Assembly (NCBI GenBank): GCA_025602905.1
Contig: JAHLKI010000023.1
Coordinates: 124,001 to 188,000, forward strand
From: Phlyctochytrium arcticum
Lineage: Eukaryota > Chytridiomycota > Chytridiomycetes > Chytridiales > Chytridiaceae
Length of the DNA stretch: 64,000 nt
Direction of reading: 5' to 3'
Part shown: piece after piece, positions 44,841 to 54,795 of the stretch
Layout: each line of letters begins with the position of its first letter
Position numbering within the stretch: position 1 is the first letter of the stretch
Position numbers and translations under genes: made by a program
Notes under the pieces: generated by a model
Told to the model about the DNA's origin: nothing
Seen by the model: only the letters and a program-made list of their open reading frames with translations
The model's database searches: none

Positions 44841-46034
44841 CTAGTATCCGCCAAAGATGGCATTGTTGCAGATACCGTCTTCCACAAATTTAGCGACTTG
44901 AACACCCCGGGGAGCCTGACATTCCTTGCTAGCACAAAAGAGTTGCCCGCGAATGGCACCGGCCGGAAACTCTTTGCTGTGCAAGTTAATGTAAGTCAAC
45001 CCTTGAGCCACAAATCCCTGCTGTTCAGGCGTCAGGATGATTTCCTTGGTGTTGCGAACCGGGTTCAACTCGGTCGTCTGTCCATCCGCCGGCGAAAAGT
45101 CGAATAGCACACTGGTGTTTTGGTGCACAGGGGCCGGACCGTGAATATGGACTTTGACCAATGGCCCTGTTCCAAAATGCGATGCGGCAAATGTGAATTC
45201 CTTGGTTTGACGGTCAACCAGAGCAATCCCGAACCCGAAAGCGTTTTTGCCTTTAATGACAAACGGCACTTCCTTTTCGCCGCAGAGGGTTGCCTTGTAG
45301 ACATCGTATTTCCCGTTCTGAGAGTATTTGGCGTCATAGTCGTTTCCCTTCTTCTTGTCATCTCCATGCTTCTTGTTATTCCAGTCGTGCGATGCTGCGT
45401 GTTGCTGGGCGCCGCCAGAGTAGTAGGACTTGTGTTGTTGGACCTCGTACTCGTTGTCGTAGTCATTGTCGTCGTCGTAGTTGTCCCCACCGTATCCACT
45501 GTCGTATTCATTGTCATCATCGTAAGATTGATTATACTCGTTATCGTAGTTGTTGTGGGTCGAGTACTCGTCGTCGTACTTGTTGTAAGACTGATCGTAA
45601 GATTGATCGTAAGACTGATCATCGTACACATTCTTGTACTCGTCGTCATAAGAAGATGAATCAGCATACGAGACATAATGTTTCTTGTTGTCATAATCGT
45701 TCTGCTTGTGTCCATTGTCCTTGTAGTTGTTCTGTCCGTGCTTGTACTCCTTGCCATAAGACTCCTTGTGCCCGCCGCCGCCATACTTGTTTTCTTTCTT
45801 TACGACCAGGCACCACTTGCCACTCTCCTTTCCCCACTGGCGACCCTTGGAATCCCACTTGGGATGCGACACCGCGTATTGGCATTCATGGATCTTGTTG
45901 GTGTAGCTGCTCTGCTTGGGCGATACAGAAGTATACTCTTTGTGATTGTCGTGCGAGTAGTAGGAGGGAGCAGCCAGGGCCGTTGATGTGCTGGCGAGGG
46001 CAAACAGGGAGGTGAGGATGGTTGTGGTGAGCAT
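44841..46034 (-). CDS. Secreted CHRD-domain protein with a Tyr/Asp-rich tract (397 aa)
   Basis: Start at ATG 46034, which opens a signal peptide (MLTTTILTSLFALASTSTAL before AAPSYYS). The frame continues upstream only through non-ATG codons. Then comes a cysteine-bearing N-terminal part (IHECQYAVSHPKWDSKGRQW, SGKWCLVVKKE), a tract of about 130 residues dominated by Tyr, Asp, Lys and Asn (YDDEYKNVYDDQSYDQSYDQ and similar), and a CHRD (chordin) domain at the C-terminus (ATLCGEKEVPF, VKVHIHGPAP, GLTYINLHSKEFPAGAIRGQ). CHRD domains occur in extracellular proteins of bacteria, fungi and animals. Secretion and a wall or adhesive role are inferred. A TATA box lies about 117 bases upstream. Confidence 0.8.
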   Translation of the reverse strand: MLTTTILTSLFALASTSTALAAPSYYSHDNHKEYTSVSPKQSSYTNKIHECQYAVSHPKWDSKGRQWGKESGKWCLVVKKENKYGGGGHKESYGKEYKHGQNNYKDNGHKQNDYDNKKHYVSYADSSSYDDEYKNVYDDQSYDQSYDQSYNKYDDEYSTHNNYDNEYNQSYDDDNEYDSGYGGDNYDDDNDYDNEYEVQQHKSYYSGGAQQHAASHDWNNKKHGDDKKKGNDYDAKYSQNGKYDVYKATLCGEKEVPFVIKGKNAFGFGIALVDRQTKEFTFAASHFGTGPLVKVHIHGPAPVHQNTSVLFDFSPADGQTTELNPVRNTKEIILTPEQQGFVAQGLTYINLHSKEFPAGAIRGQLFCASKECQAPRGVQVAKFVEDGICNNAIFGGY

Positions 46035-46150
46035 GATTGTGGTAGATCCTGGGGGAGAATTTGAAGTTTCGGTTGAAAAGGACAATCCAGGGAAGGGATT
46101 TAGAGTTGTGGTAAAGTGGTGGTGGGCGGGAAGGGAAAAGAAAAAGCCCT

Positions 46151-46157
46151 TTTTATA
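46151..46157 (-). promoter_or_regulatory. TATA box of the CHRD gene
   Basis: TATAAAA on the minus strand, about 117 bases upstream of the start at 46034, in a GC-poor promoter segment. Confidence 0.5.
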
Positions 46158-46444
46158 CGATTCCTGCTTGCCGGCCGGGGGAGAGTGAAATATTTGAGCG
46201 TTTTTTCCAAATCTCAGCGGGGCTGAAGGTGCTGCGCAAGATCCAGCCGATGGCTGTGCAAAGGTTCATTTCCTGGGCGTGAATTTCAAGACAACACACA
46301 GCCAAAAGAAAAAGAGACGACCCATATAGATACTCGAGTATGCATTTCAAGACTCGTATTAAAAGAAAAGGATATATCAAACACAGTCCAAACAAAGAAA
46401 ACAAACAAGGAAACACAAACAGCGACATTAAAACACACGCGAGT
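46158..46444. other. Upstream region of the CHRD gene
   Basis: AT-rich sequence between the CHRD promoter and the 3' end of the next gene on the same strand. No gene seen. Confidence 0.35.
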
Positions 46445-49400
46445 CTACGTTCTCACAGAGGGTGGGTGCCGTGGTGGTGAGGTAGCTGCGGGGGCTGCAT
46501 GGTGATGATGATACGCGTGAGAGTTGTAGTGGGTGAAGGAGCGAGATTTGTGGGAAAACTGGTGCTGGTGGGTCTGAGACGAGTGGTGGTGATGAGTCCC
46601 ACCTGTGGTAGTAGAAGGAGAATAATGTGTCGTCGTGGATGCAAGACTAGTGCTATTCCTTCGCTCTAATACAATCTTGTACGAGCTTTCAAACAATTCC
46701 CCAAAGAACACCGGAAGCTGTCCGCACGCTTCCTCACACGTCGTGGTATAAGCAACACAAGCACGGTCAGCAGGTGGCAGTGCGTCAATAATGGCCTTGA
46801 CCCGTTCCCCGCATCGGTCCGCCTCCAGTGCAACAGCCAGACACGCGCCGCGTTGGATGAGTTGGTAGGGTGTTGGATGCGGTGTCCAGAGTGGGGATGT
46901 GCCGCGGTCGGAGCGGAGTCGGTCGGGCCAGGATAGGGTGTCTTCGCGACCGTCCGTCGGGTCTTGCTCGCTTTCCGGACGGTATTTCAACCATTCGTCG
47001 ATGGCCGAATTTCCCGCAATGACGTAGCGACAAGCAACGAGTCGGGGAGGTGCAAGCGATACTTCGGGGGTGGATGCGCGTACAGTAGATGATGATACCG
47101 TCGATTTGTCCAATGACACTGACCGATCTCGGCTCTTGGTGCCCGTGCAATCACCCGATCCTTCACGTGCAGTAGAGCTAGCATTGGTCGTGGCAGCCTT
47201 GATCTGTGCCTTGCGGCGCTTCTTGCTTCCGGCACCGCCCTTTTTGACAGACTTGGCAACATCGACAGTAGAAGCGACCCCAGATGCCGCACCGCCATTG
47301 TTTGCCTCTTTGCCAGACCCAGAGTCCATCAACACGACATTCAGAATGGTAGCCCAGCTCTTGTAAGTGAGGTCGGCGTTCAAATGGCCAGGGAGTAGAG
47401 TCAGGCAGACCAATTCGGGAGGATCTTTGACGTCACATTCCGAAGTTGTGGGTGTGGGTGGTGGAGACGCGATGGATGAAGACTGGTCACGGGCGGTAGT
47501 GGTGGAGGGAGTAGACGGAGAGGTTTCTGGTGCAGACACGTAGAGATCGCGCCGTCGAAGATTGGAGGTCAAGACACGAGGCAGATGAGAGACCTCAGTC
47601 ACATGTTCACCAGGTTGCAAAGACTTTTCAAACTTGTTTTTTCCACGCCAGTACCGCAACTTGACAGTGGGGCCTTCAGGAAACAATGTAACCCGATAAC
47701 AGTACGCCTGCCGGTGAGACATGGTGGCAACCATTCCGCCTTGGAAAATGGAACCAGGCTTGGACGCAAGACCCGTGGTACGGACAAAGTCAGGCATCAC
47801 ATCCGCCCATCTCTTGATGGCATTCGTCCGTTGCAACAGAAAGACGGCGACAGGTCCAGCAGTCAGATCGTTATAGTATCGCTCAAGGGCATCCGGCGAA
47901 TACTTGTTCATCTCTTCCTCGCTCTTGACCACTTTGCGAGCCATACACACGTTGAGACGCATGATTTTCATGCCCGCAATGTCAAACTCTTCTTTTCGCA
48001 TGCGGTCCATGATGGAACCGATCTGAGGGAAGAGTGCGGATTGGACAATGCAGACGGTGGAGAGAAAGGTTGGATGGTCGAGCAACGTCTTTGTGATGTA
48101 GGGATCGTGCAAGTACCAAGGGGGGTGGTATGCCTGGTCTTCCCAATTTTGGGTGCCGCCGGGAACCAATTCTGAGTCACGGAAAAACATGGTCATCTGT
48201 TGATAACAAGACTCCACGTTGGCCGACACAAGGACATTGAGCTTCAGTTCCTCCAGTGTGTCAAAGTGTCCAGATTCGGCAGCGGGCTTGTGGACTGATT
48301 CGGTCTTAGGTTCCTTGTGGCCTTGATTGCGTCGACGACGGCCGAGCTTGGAGGTTTCGGGCACGGGAACTTCCGAAATGCTCAGATACGATTTGAGGTA
48401 CGAGTCTAAAAGTAAAAGTTTTAGCCAATAGCTTCAAAGAAAGTTGTAGCACACTTCAATACTCACCAACAATATCGTCAACCTTTTCAAATGCGTTGCT
48501 TTTCCTCACCACAAGCATGATCCACCCTTGTGCACTCTCGCCCTTGCGCGTGATGTGCTCCAGACTAGGCATCCATTTCGAGTCGCCGACTTGGTATGGT
48601 GTCAGATATTTGGCTCGGTCCATGTCAATCTCCTTCAAGTACTTGACCCCGAGCAGCTCGAAACGGTTGGCGGCATCAAGTAGCTTCTTTAGAATGGGAG
48701 TGGCGAAGCTGATACGAGCAGCGAGGAAGACGACTTGAGGGAGTTCCGGGTCAGTGTAAAAGACATCCGCGCGAGAGATGCGCGCTTCCGATTTCTCCTT
48801 GGGAGGGAGACTCCGTTCGGCCATGTCGTGATGTTGGTGGGATCCAGCAGTCTTGACATCGCGTGATACGCGGAACATCTCATCGGCGGTGCAACTTTGC
48901 AGCGCCGCGCGTTCCGTACTAGTCAACACCGGAGATGAAATGGATGACAATATGAAGGAACGCAGGGACTCGAGGCATCGGGACGCAGTCAAAGCAACGA
49001 CTCCAGGGCTCTTGCGAAGCTGGATGATCATGGAGAAACGCGTCACTTGACGGAAATCGGTTTTCCACTCATCAATGCCTGGCTTGCGGCTCGACTGTTT
49101 GAACATGCGTTCTACCATGCCAAAGTAGTTCGAGCGCCGAGAAATCCCCTCTAATTCGTAGCCTAGACCCAGAATCTCTTCCAGAAGCGGACCGTACAAA
49201 GCGGTCGGAAGTCGCTCAGAAACATTCAAGATATGAACTTCGGTTGCTGCGACCGATGCGACGTGATCAAGGGTCTTTGCAGGAACGATAGTCTGTGATA
49301 CGGAATCGGATGGTAGAGCCATGGGTGCTGGAGACGGAGTAGGTGCCAACGTGTCGACTACAGCTGCTGGGCTTGCGCCTGATGACCCAGAAAGAGAAGG

Positions 49401-50598
49401 CTTGGTGAAGCGCTTCAATTCGGGCGACGCGGGTTTGACGTTCCTGTCGCCTTGCGGCAGCAAAAGAGGCTTCGAAACACCGAGCGGTGACGTGGAGGTA
49501 CCGGTGCTCATGGTCGACTTGGGAGAAGTTGCGACCGATACCCGTTGAACAGCAATACCAGAATTGTTCGATTGAAGGTGCTTGCGGTGCTGGTTCTTCT
49601 TTGCGAGGGGGCCAGTCGGCGGCGAGTTTGCACGAACATCGTTAGACGGCTCAGCCGCAAGTGCTGCTCCTCCCGTGTCATCATCACCAGCAGGATCCCC
49701 AATGGTTAACTCGATTTGGCCAGCGGCCAGCTCCAGAGCACCATCCTTGCCGACTTTAAGAGCCCCAGACTTGGTCTTCTTCTTCTTGTTCTTGCGTTTT
49801 TTCTTCTTCTTGGACCCGTCCGACGGCCCTTCCGCGCTGTCTACATCTTTTGCAAGGGGCGTTGGACTCACGGAAAGAGTGGTGGCGTCCTTGGCGGCGA
49901 TAGCGGTGGTGGTAGGGGTGGCGACGACGGTAGTGGTAGCGGGTCGTTGCTCATCTCCGCGGCGCGCGCGCTTCATGATACTATCGAAATCGGTTGTCCG
50001 AAGCAGATCGACAGCGGGAAAAGATGGTGACGCGGTCGGGAGAAACCTGGTAAACTCTTGTGAGCCCCGGGTAGGCTCAAAGACTGTGCGGGATGCTTTA
50101 GGATGGTGGGCGGCGAACTTCTGTTGATCCTGGTAGCGCAAGTTCGCTTCCAAATCGTTCTGAGTCCGCCGGGCCGCCTCGGCGAGATCGACCTCCCAAC
50201 GGAATGGCAAGTCCGAGGCGCCCTCCAATCCGCTCCCAAACTTAATTGCCTTGGCCATGGCACTGGACCGGGACACTGGTTCAACTGGTTTCTGCTTGGC
50301 AGACAATCCCGACTTCAGCCAAATATCATCCCGAAGCAAAGGGCCAATGGGCGAATCCGACATGATCTGTGTAGAAAGAAGGGAGAAAAGGAAGGTGAGA
50401 TTTGTGCATCAGCTCGCTGTTTCCGCTCGTGGGAAAATAACGGCAACATACCTCGTCTTCGCCGAAATTCCAGTCGCCACTTTCCTGGGAGCTCGGGGGG
50501 CTAGAGGTGGTCGAGGACGAGGCCGGCCGACGGGAAGCTTTAGGAATACTAGATGTTTTGGGGCGGGGAAGCCGGCGCTCTGTTGTTGGGAACGGCAT
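46445..50598 (-). CDS. Large protein with degenerate nucleoside-diphosphate-kinase-like domains (1,335 aa)
   Basis: The three exons are 50598-50452, 50366-48467 and 48405-46445; the introns join in frame at WNFGEDE-IMSDSP and DDIVG-DSYLKSYL. After a disordered first third (KKKKKRKNKKKKTK near residue 235), two segments have the NDPK fold pattern. The first is FELLGVKYLKEIDMDRAKYL then GWIMLVVRKSNAFEKVDDIV. The second is CIVQSALFPQIGSIMDRMRK, FDIAGMKIMRLNVCM then AGPVAVFLLQRTNAIKRWAD. These match the GF.ivA.K and GP..A.vL.g.NAv..W blocks of NDP kinases. The catalytic histidine in its N..HGSD setting is not visible in either, so activity is unlikely. A His/Ser/Thr-rich tail ends the protein. 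Tandem NDPK-like domains occur in the axonemal NME7/NME8 proteins; a flagellar role here is only an inference. Confidence 0.65.
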
Positions 50599-50759
50599 AC
50601 TTTCGCGCAGCGAGATCACTGGATGGAGGCGAGGGGGGAGACGCGAGCTTCTTGTTCGCCAGCCGATTCACCAGGGATTCCAAAGACAGTTGCCCGTGAA
50701 GGTGATAAAAAAAGCCGTCAAGGATGGGTCGGTGTGTATTGGTGCTCAAAGTCTGCGGG

Positions 50760-51260
50760 ATGCCGGATGTTGCAGAAAACAGGTACTGGGAAAAGGAGAG
50801 TGTCCCTGGCTCAAGTTGACGAGACGCGCTATACAGTGCCAGAATCAACAAAGAAGAAACTCGGGCAAAGGGCCGCCAGAGGAGAGAAAGTGGCCGGAGG
50901 GAGGTCAGAGGGAAGAAGGTTGGGAGTTGTATCGGACTAAATGCAGCTTTGTGAGTAAGTATAATGGAGGTAATGGGAGCTGAGATCTCACTTTCTCGAC
51001 GAGGGAGCGTTCGCGAGCGACTGCGCACTCACGTAAGCACCGGACAAGAACAAGTCACGGGGACGAAACAGTCACTCACCTTTAATTGTCCGAACGGTAG
51101 GGTTCGACGAGATCTGGAAGCAGGCTCGGGACAGTAGGTGTGGGGGGTTGGGGTAAGAAGTATGAGGAAAGGGAGGTGCGCTTGATGAGGGGAAAGCCGA
51201 ATCTGAGCGCGGAGAATTAGGCACAGAATACGGGGGGTGGCCGGGGACCTGCTGATTATA
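50760..51260 (-). repeat. Dispersed repeat, copy 1 (inverted relative to 56.1 kb)
   Basis: Read on the minus strand, this segment matches 56080-56490 on the plus strand at roughly 75-80 percent by eye: TGCCTAATTCTCCGCGCTC, TTCGGACAATTAAAGGTGAG and GTCCGGTGCTTACGTGAGTG. Both copies conserve FGQLK followed by a GT-AG intron-like gap and PITSI.LT.K..FSP..LPTF, so it is probably a duplicated piece of a gene. Family unknown. Confidence 0.65.
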
Positions 51261-51479
51261 AGCTTTTTTACGGGGGGGATCTGCGATGGACAAATACAGC
51301 CCATGTTTGCATCTAGGAACTTTCATTTGGGTGTCTACGGGATAATTTTTCGTCGGTAATTCGGACTTGCCCGCATCCGAGTGTTTTTGGGCCAATGTTT
51401 ATGCCCAAGATGTGATGCAATCTTTAGGGGGAGGTCGTCTAGTTGTCACAAGTTGCGAGGGTCTTTGGCCAAGAAAAGT

Positions 51480-51960
51480 AACATGGTAGACCCTCAGATC
51501 TCCCCGGGCCAAATCTTGGCAACGATGATACCCAAACATGGTTGCGATCGTTAAGCTTCGAACATCTTGGAAAGCAACATGGAAGGTCCAAGTTGTTTGG
51601 CTTTTCACTCTTTAAAGCCCAAACCACATGGTGGATCCCCAGATCTCCACGGGCCTCCTCGGCTATCCGGCAGCTATCAGATCTTGGATACGTTGATCCC
51701 CAAACATGGCCGCGATCGCTAAGAGTTTCGGCAAGCTTCGACCATCTTGGAAGACTGCATGGAAGGTCCAAGTTGTTTATCATTCGCCCGACTCTTTATT
51801 CCGCTCCCGAGAGGAAATTGGTAGATCCCCAGATCTCCCCGGGCCAAAGCTATCCGACGGCTATCAGATCTTGGAGCCAAACATAGCAGCAATCGCGAAG
51901 AGTTTCGGCAAGCTTCGACCATCTTGTAGGGCTGCAGGGAAGTGCCAGGTTTTGTTTTTA
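51480..51960. repeat. Degenerate tandem repeat, three units
   Basis: The landmarks CAGATCTCC (about 51496, 51640 and 51830), CGGCAAGCTTCGACCATCTT and CATGGAAGGTCCAAGTTGTTT recur in order with a spacing of about 145-190 bases. The third unit is the most diverged. No coding capacity is evident. Confidence 0.7.
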
Positions 51961-52228
51961 CTCGACCATCATATCATCCGTTGGGGCCAGGTTTTGACGG
52001 AGAGCGGGGAGAGCGGGGATATCTGTACGTAAGCCGCGAGTATGGCTGACTACACGGTTTTTCAAAACTTTTGTCTGAGGCCAACCAGCATCCAACAACG
52101 ACAAGATCTCACCGACGAGGAAAGGAAGGTTGGAGATGGTGCGTGGAGTCGGAACAGAACTTGATACGGCGTCAACAGGAATCCAAGAATCATGAATTCA
52201 AGATCGTTTACATATCCCACAACCAAAA

Positions 52229-52642
52229 ATGAACACGGACCAAGACCCCCCGCCCCACAGCCCACTCACGAACCTTCTCGAAACCTTCTACACCGCCCAA
52301 CACCCAGCCCTTCAAATCCTCTACACCCTCTCCATCCTCCTCCTCGGTGGGCTCTGCGAAATCGGCGGCGGATACCTCATCTACCAATCCCTCCGGTCCA
52401 CTCATAAAAGCCCGTACCTGGCCATCCCCGGCGGTCTCATTCTGATTTTGTATGGGGTGGTCATGACGTTTCAGATGGTGGGGTTTGCGAGGGGGTATGC
52501 GACGTATGGGGGAGTGTTTATTTTGATGTCGTTGGGGTGGGGGTGGGTGGTTGAAGGGGTGAGACCCGATCGGTGGGATTGGGTTGGGGCGGTGGTTGCG
52601 TTGGGGGGTGCGGCGATTATTGCGTTTGGGCCGAGAGGGTGA
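52229..52642 (+). CDS. YnfA/UPF0060-type four-helix membrane protein (137 aa)
   Basis: This is an intronless frame with a short hydrophilic N-terminus (MNTDQDPPPHSPLTNLLETF). Four hydrophobic segments then show the full YnfA signature: GGLCEIGGGYLIYQSLR, LYGVVMTFQ, YATYGGVFILMSLGWGWVVE, GVRPDRWDWVGA and IIAFGP. YnfA proteins are small bacterial membrane proteins related to SMR-type multidrug transporters; homologs also occur in some fungi. The absence of introns in an intron-rich neighbourhood, and the position between repeats, would fit acquisition from bacteria, but the size makes this weak evidence. Transport substrate unknown. Confidence 0.85.
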   Translation: MNTDQDPPPHSPLTNLLETFYTAQHPALQILYTLSILLLGGLCEIGGGYLIYQSLRSTHKSPYLAIPGGLILILYGVVMTFQMVGFARGYATYGGVFILMSLGWGWVVEGVRPDRWDWVGAVVALGGAAIIAFGPRG

Positions 52643-53267
52643 GCGAGATATGAATGGACCTTCCTTAAGTAAACCGCATATCTGGCTGGACAGACGGCAA
52701 TTGAGTATACCAGACATGATTTTAACGGGCATTTTTGAACACGAGTGGTATATAAGAAAATTGAGTCGAAAGAAGCGGGGGTCATATTGCATTGTATTTT
52801 TTGTGTCAGAAATAAGGTCAATTGACGAGGGATACATGTAGAAGCACATGGGGGAGGGTCCTGGGTCCCGCAGATGCCGCGCTCCCGAAAAATGTACGGA
52901 AGACGAGACATCCCGAAAACTATTACTGTTCTTACCATATTGCGCCGCGAGAATTGCAGTCGTCCCAAATCATGGAGCGGGATGGTCCATAATTTCAGAA
53001 ATTTAGAAAATCAAAATTTTTGAGTTCATCGAGACAACTCAAGAAAAAAGGGTCATTCTAAATGTGTCAAATTTGGGAATGTGTGAAAAACAGGTATTTT
53101 CACCCCGTTTTCACTCGGTTTATGTCCATAAACCGTCAAAACGTCCAAAATCATACGAACCTAATTCTTTAAACATCAACCAACTTTCAAGGGATTGTTA
53201 ATTTTGACATCCCCAAAGTAACACAATAAATCTTCAAGTTATTCAAAATCCTAAGCTAACCCAAAAA
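52643..53267. other. AT-rich region between YnfA-like gene and Crinkler
   Basis: No gene seen. From about 52980 the sequence is strongly AT-rich. It ends at the 14-bp hairpin at 53268. Confidence 0.45.
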
Positions 53268-53304
53268 CGCAGAGTGGGCGCGCTGGGATTGCGCCCACTC
53301 TGCG
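53268..53304. repeat. Perfect 14-bp hairpin next to the Crinkler stop codon
   Basis: CGCAGAGTGGGCGC (53268-53281) and its exact complement GCGCCCACTCTGCG (53291-53304) flank a 9-base loop. The right arm abuts the stop codon of the Crinkler frame (53305-53307). Confidence 0.9.
53291..53303 (+). repeat. Left 13-bp inverted repeat enclosing the Crinkler
   Basis: GCGCCCACTCTGC. Its exact reverse complement stands at 54892-54904, so the two face outward from the Crinkler frame like terminal inverted repeats spanning 1,614 bases. Confidence 0.7.
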
Positions 53305-54600
53305 CTAGTTTAGATCAATAGCTTTCGGCTCGAAAATATATCCACACAACGCAGCAATATGAGGATATGCTCTGGAAGCGTCTTGAAGTTTTGGCAATAT
53401 GCGCCTGGCTGGTGTTCTTTTCATTCGCGCAACTATATTCAGGGCGGTTGGAGATGCGAAGTCATTGTCCGAATCTGTATACGGAGGAGTAGATGTAATG
53501 TGAATCAAGCGATGAATATTCGTTGTCGTTATGTGAGTGTTCAAGCCTATTTTCATGATGATGTCTTGCACATCACAGTCAATACATGCTGCTTCGAGCA
53601 CCCTTGTCGGATCTTGTTCCGTGTCTTCCAGTACGTAACGAGGGATTCCCCCAAGAATTTCGAAACGGCCATGCCAGTCATTTGCATTGGGAAATTCCGG
53701 TGCAATCACTTCCAGTTCAGCCTTGCTCCATATGGGCATGTAAAACGTTTGAGGCACAGGAGGTTTTCTGAAATCGTTCACCAAATTTCGTCGTGGGGAG
53801 GTCGAGACGATGCATTTGCAGCAAGGAAAGGGGAAAGCACCAAGATCTCGCTCCTGCTTCATCATAGCATCGAATAGAAGCCACAGATCGGTATTCCAGA
53901 AGGAAATATGAGTAGAGGAGGGAAGAGCGCTCCTTGAGCAATCAAATACTCCGCCTTGACCATCGTAGTAGATTGTGTAAGGATGATAAATGACGAGAAC
54001 ACGCTTCTCTTCCTTGACCAATTTCTATAAGAGGTAAATGAGGAAGAGCGACTTGCCAATGCCTGGGGTACCAGTGACGATTGCTTTGTTGATGCTAGGT
54101 TTGAGAGTTGATGCAATCGTTTGATAGCATTCGCGGATGTACAGTCTACTCAACGAGGTAGACGGAATATCTGTTCCGAACGAAATTCACCCATCCCTTT
54201 CAGCAGCCTTGCCAATTGTGTTAAAGAATGGGGCTTTGCAAAGTGGGTAAAGTTCGGTTTGGGGCGGCTGGATTGTTGTCGGCGGGACTCGATCCGGCAC
54301 CACAATCTGCAGCGGTTGCTGGTCAGTCTCCTGCAGGTCTTTCACTTTGTCGCGTGTATCTAAGGCTGTGCCATTGTCGAGTGCTGCCTTGTCCTTGTAG
54401 ACTTTCAGGCGTCCGTCTTTCACATCCTTCCAGTTAGACAGAAGCGCATCCTGCTTCCACTCTTTCCACACTGCTGTGCGTAAGTCCGCAATATCGCTAT
54501 CGGCGTTGGAAAGCGAGACCTTGTCGGGGCCGATTCCCGATAACGGTTCGCCCTTGGCATCGCACAATTAATACCAGAGTTTTGTAGTGGGGCTAGCCAT
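53305..54600 (-). pseudogene. Crinkler (CRN)-type effector, full-length frame with three nonsense codons
   Basis: ATG at 54600 opens a typical CRN header (MASPTTKLWY), followed by the ubiquitin-like N-terminal domain (SDIADLRTAVWKEWKQDALL). The STAND/P-loop NTPase part follows: GTPGIGKSLFLIYLL is the Walker A, then RVLVIYHPYTIYYDGQGGVF and RFEILGGIPRYVLEDTEQDP. The stop is at 53305. The frame is continuous for 432 codons except for three in-frame stops: TAA at 54568-54570, TGA at 54187-54189 and TAG at 54025-54027. No frameshift is seen. CRN proteins were first described as host-nucleus-targeted effectors of oomycetes and also occur in chytrids. This copy is most likely dead, with conserved residues lost at the stops. 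Confidence 0.8.
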
Positions 54601-54795
54601 TGCTGCAAGTGTGTGCTGTTGAATGTTGCCGACGTTCTCCTTCTGATCTCAAATCAATGTATACCAATTCGGATTAATGAACCTCGTTTTCGCCACACGC
54701 GTCTGCCAGATTCCCAGGCATTTAGATCGGGTTGGGACGTAAAAGTTTATGGAGTTTCTTCCCAACCGATACCTCTCTCCCTGAATCGCGGTACC

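Larger units (their letters stand above)
50599..52228. other. Accessory region with dispersed and tandem repeats
   Basis: No confident gene. A minus-strand frame at 50549-51028 (including SQYLFSATSGIPQTLSTNTH) overlaps the start of the NDPK-like gene. It could be a separate gene or its upstream exon. A segment at 50760-51260 recurs inverted at 56080-56490, and a degenerate tandem repeat fills 51480-51960. Confidence 0.45.

Noticed and set aside
45065..46015. Long antisense frames (about 240 residues) opposite the CHRD gene
   Set aside because: They are mirror images of the Tyr/Asp-rich codons and consist of Met/Thr or Cys/His runs; the sense frame has a signal peptide and a CHRD domain.
52208..52968. 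Antisense frames opposite and beyond the YnfA-like gene
   Set aside because: They are Pro/His-rich shadows of the YnfA coding strand; the plus frame has a complete conserved family signature.
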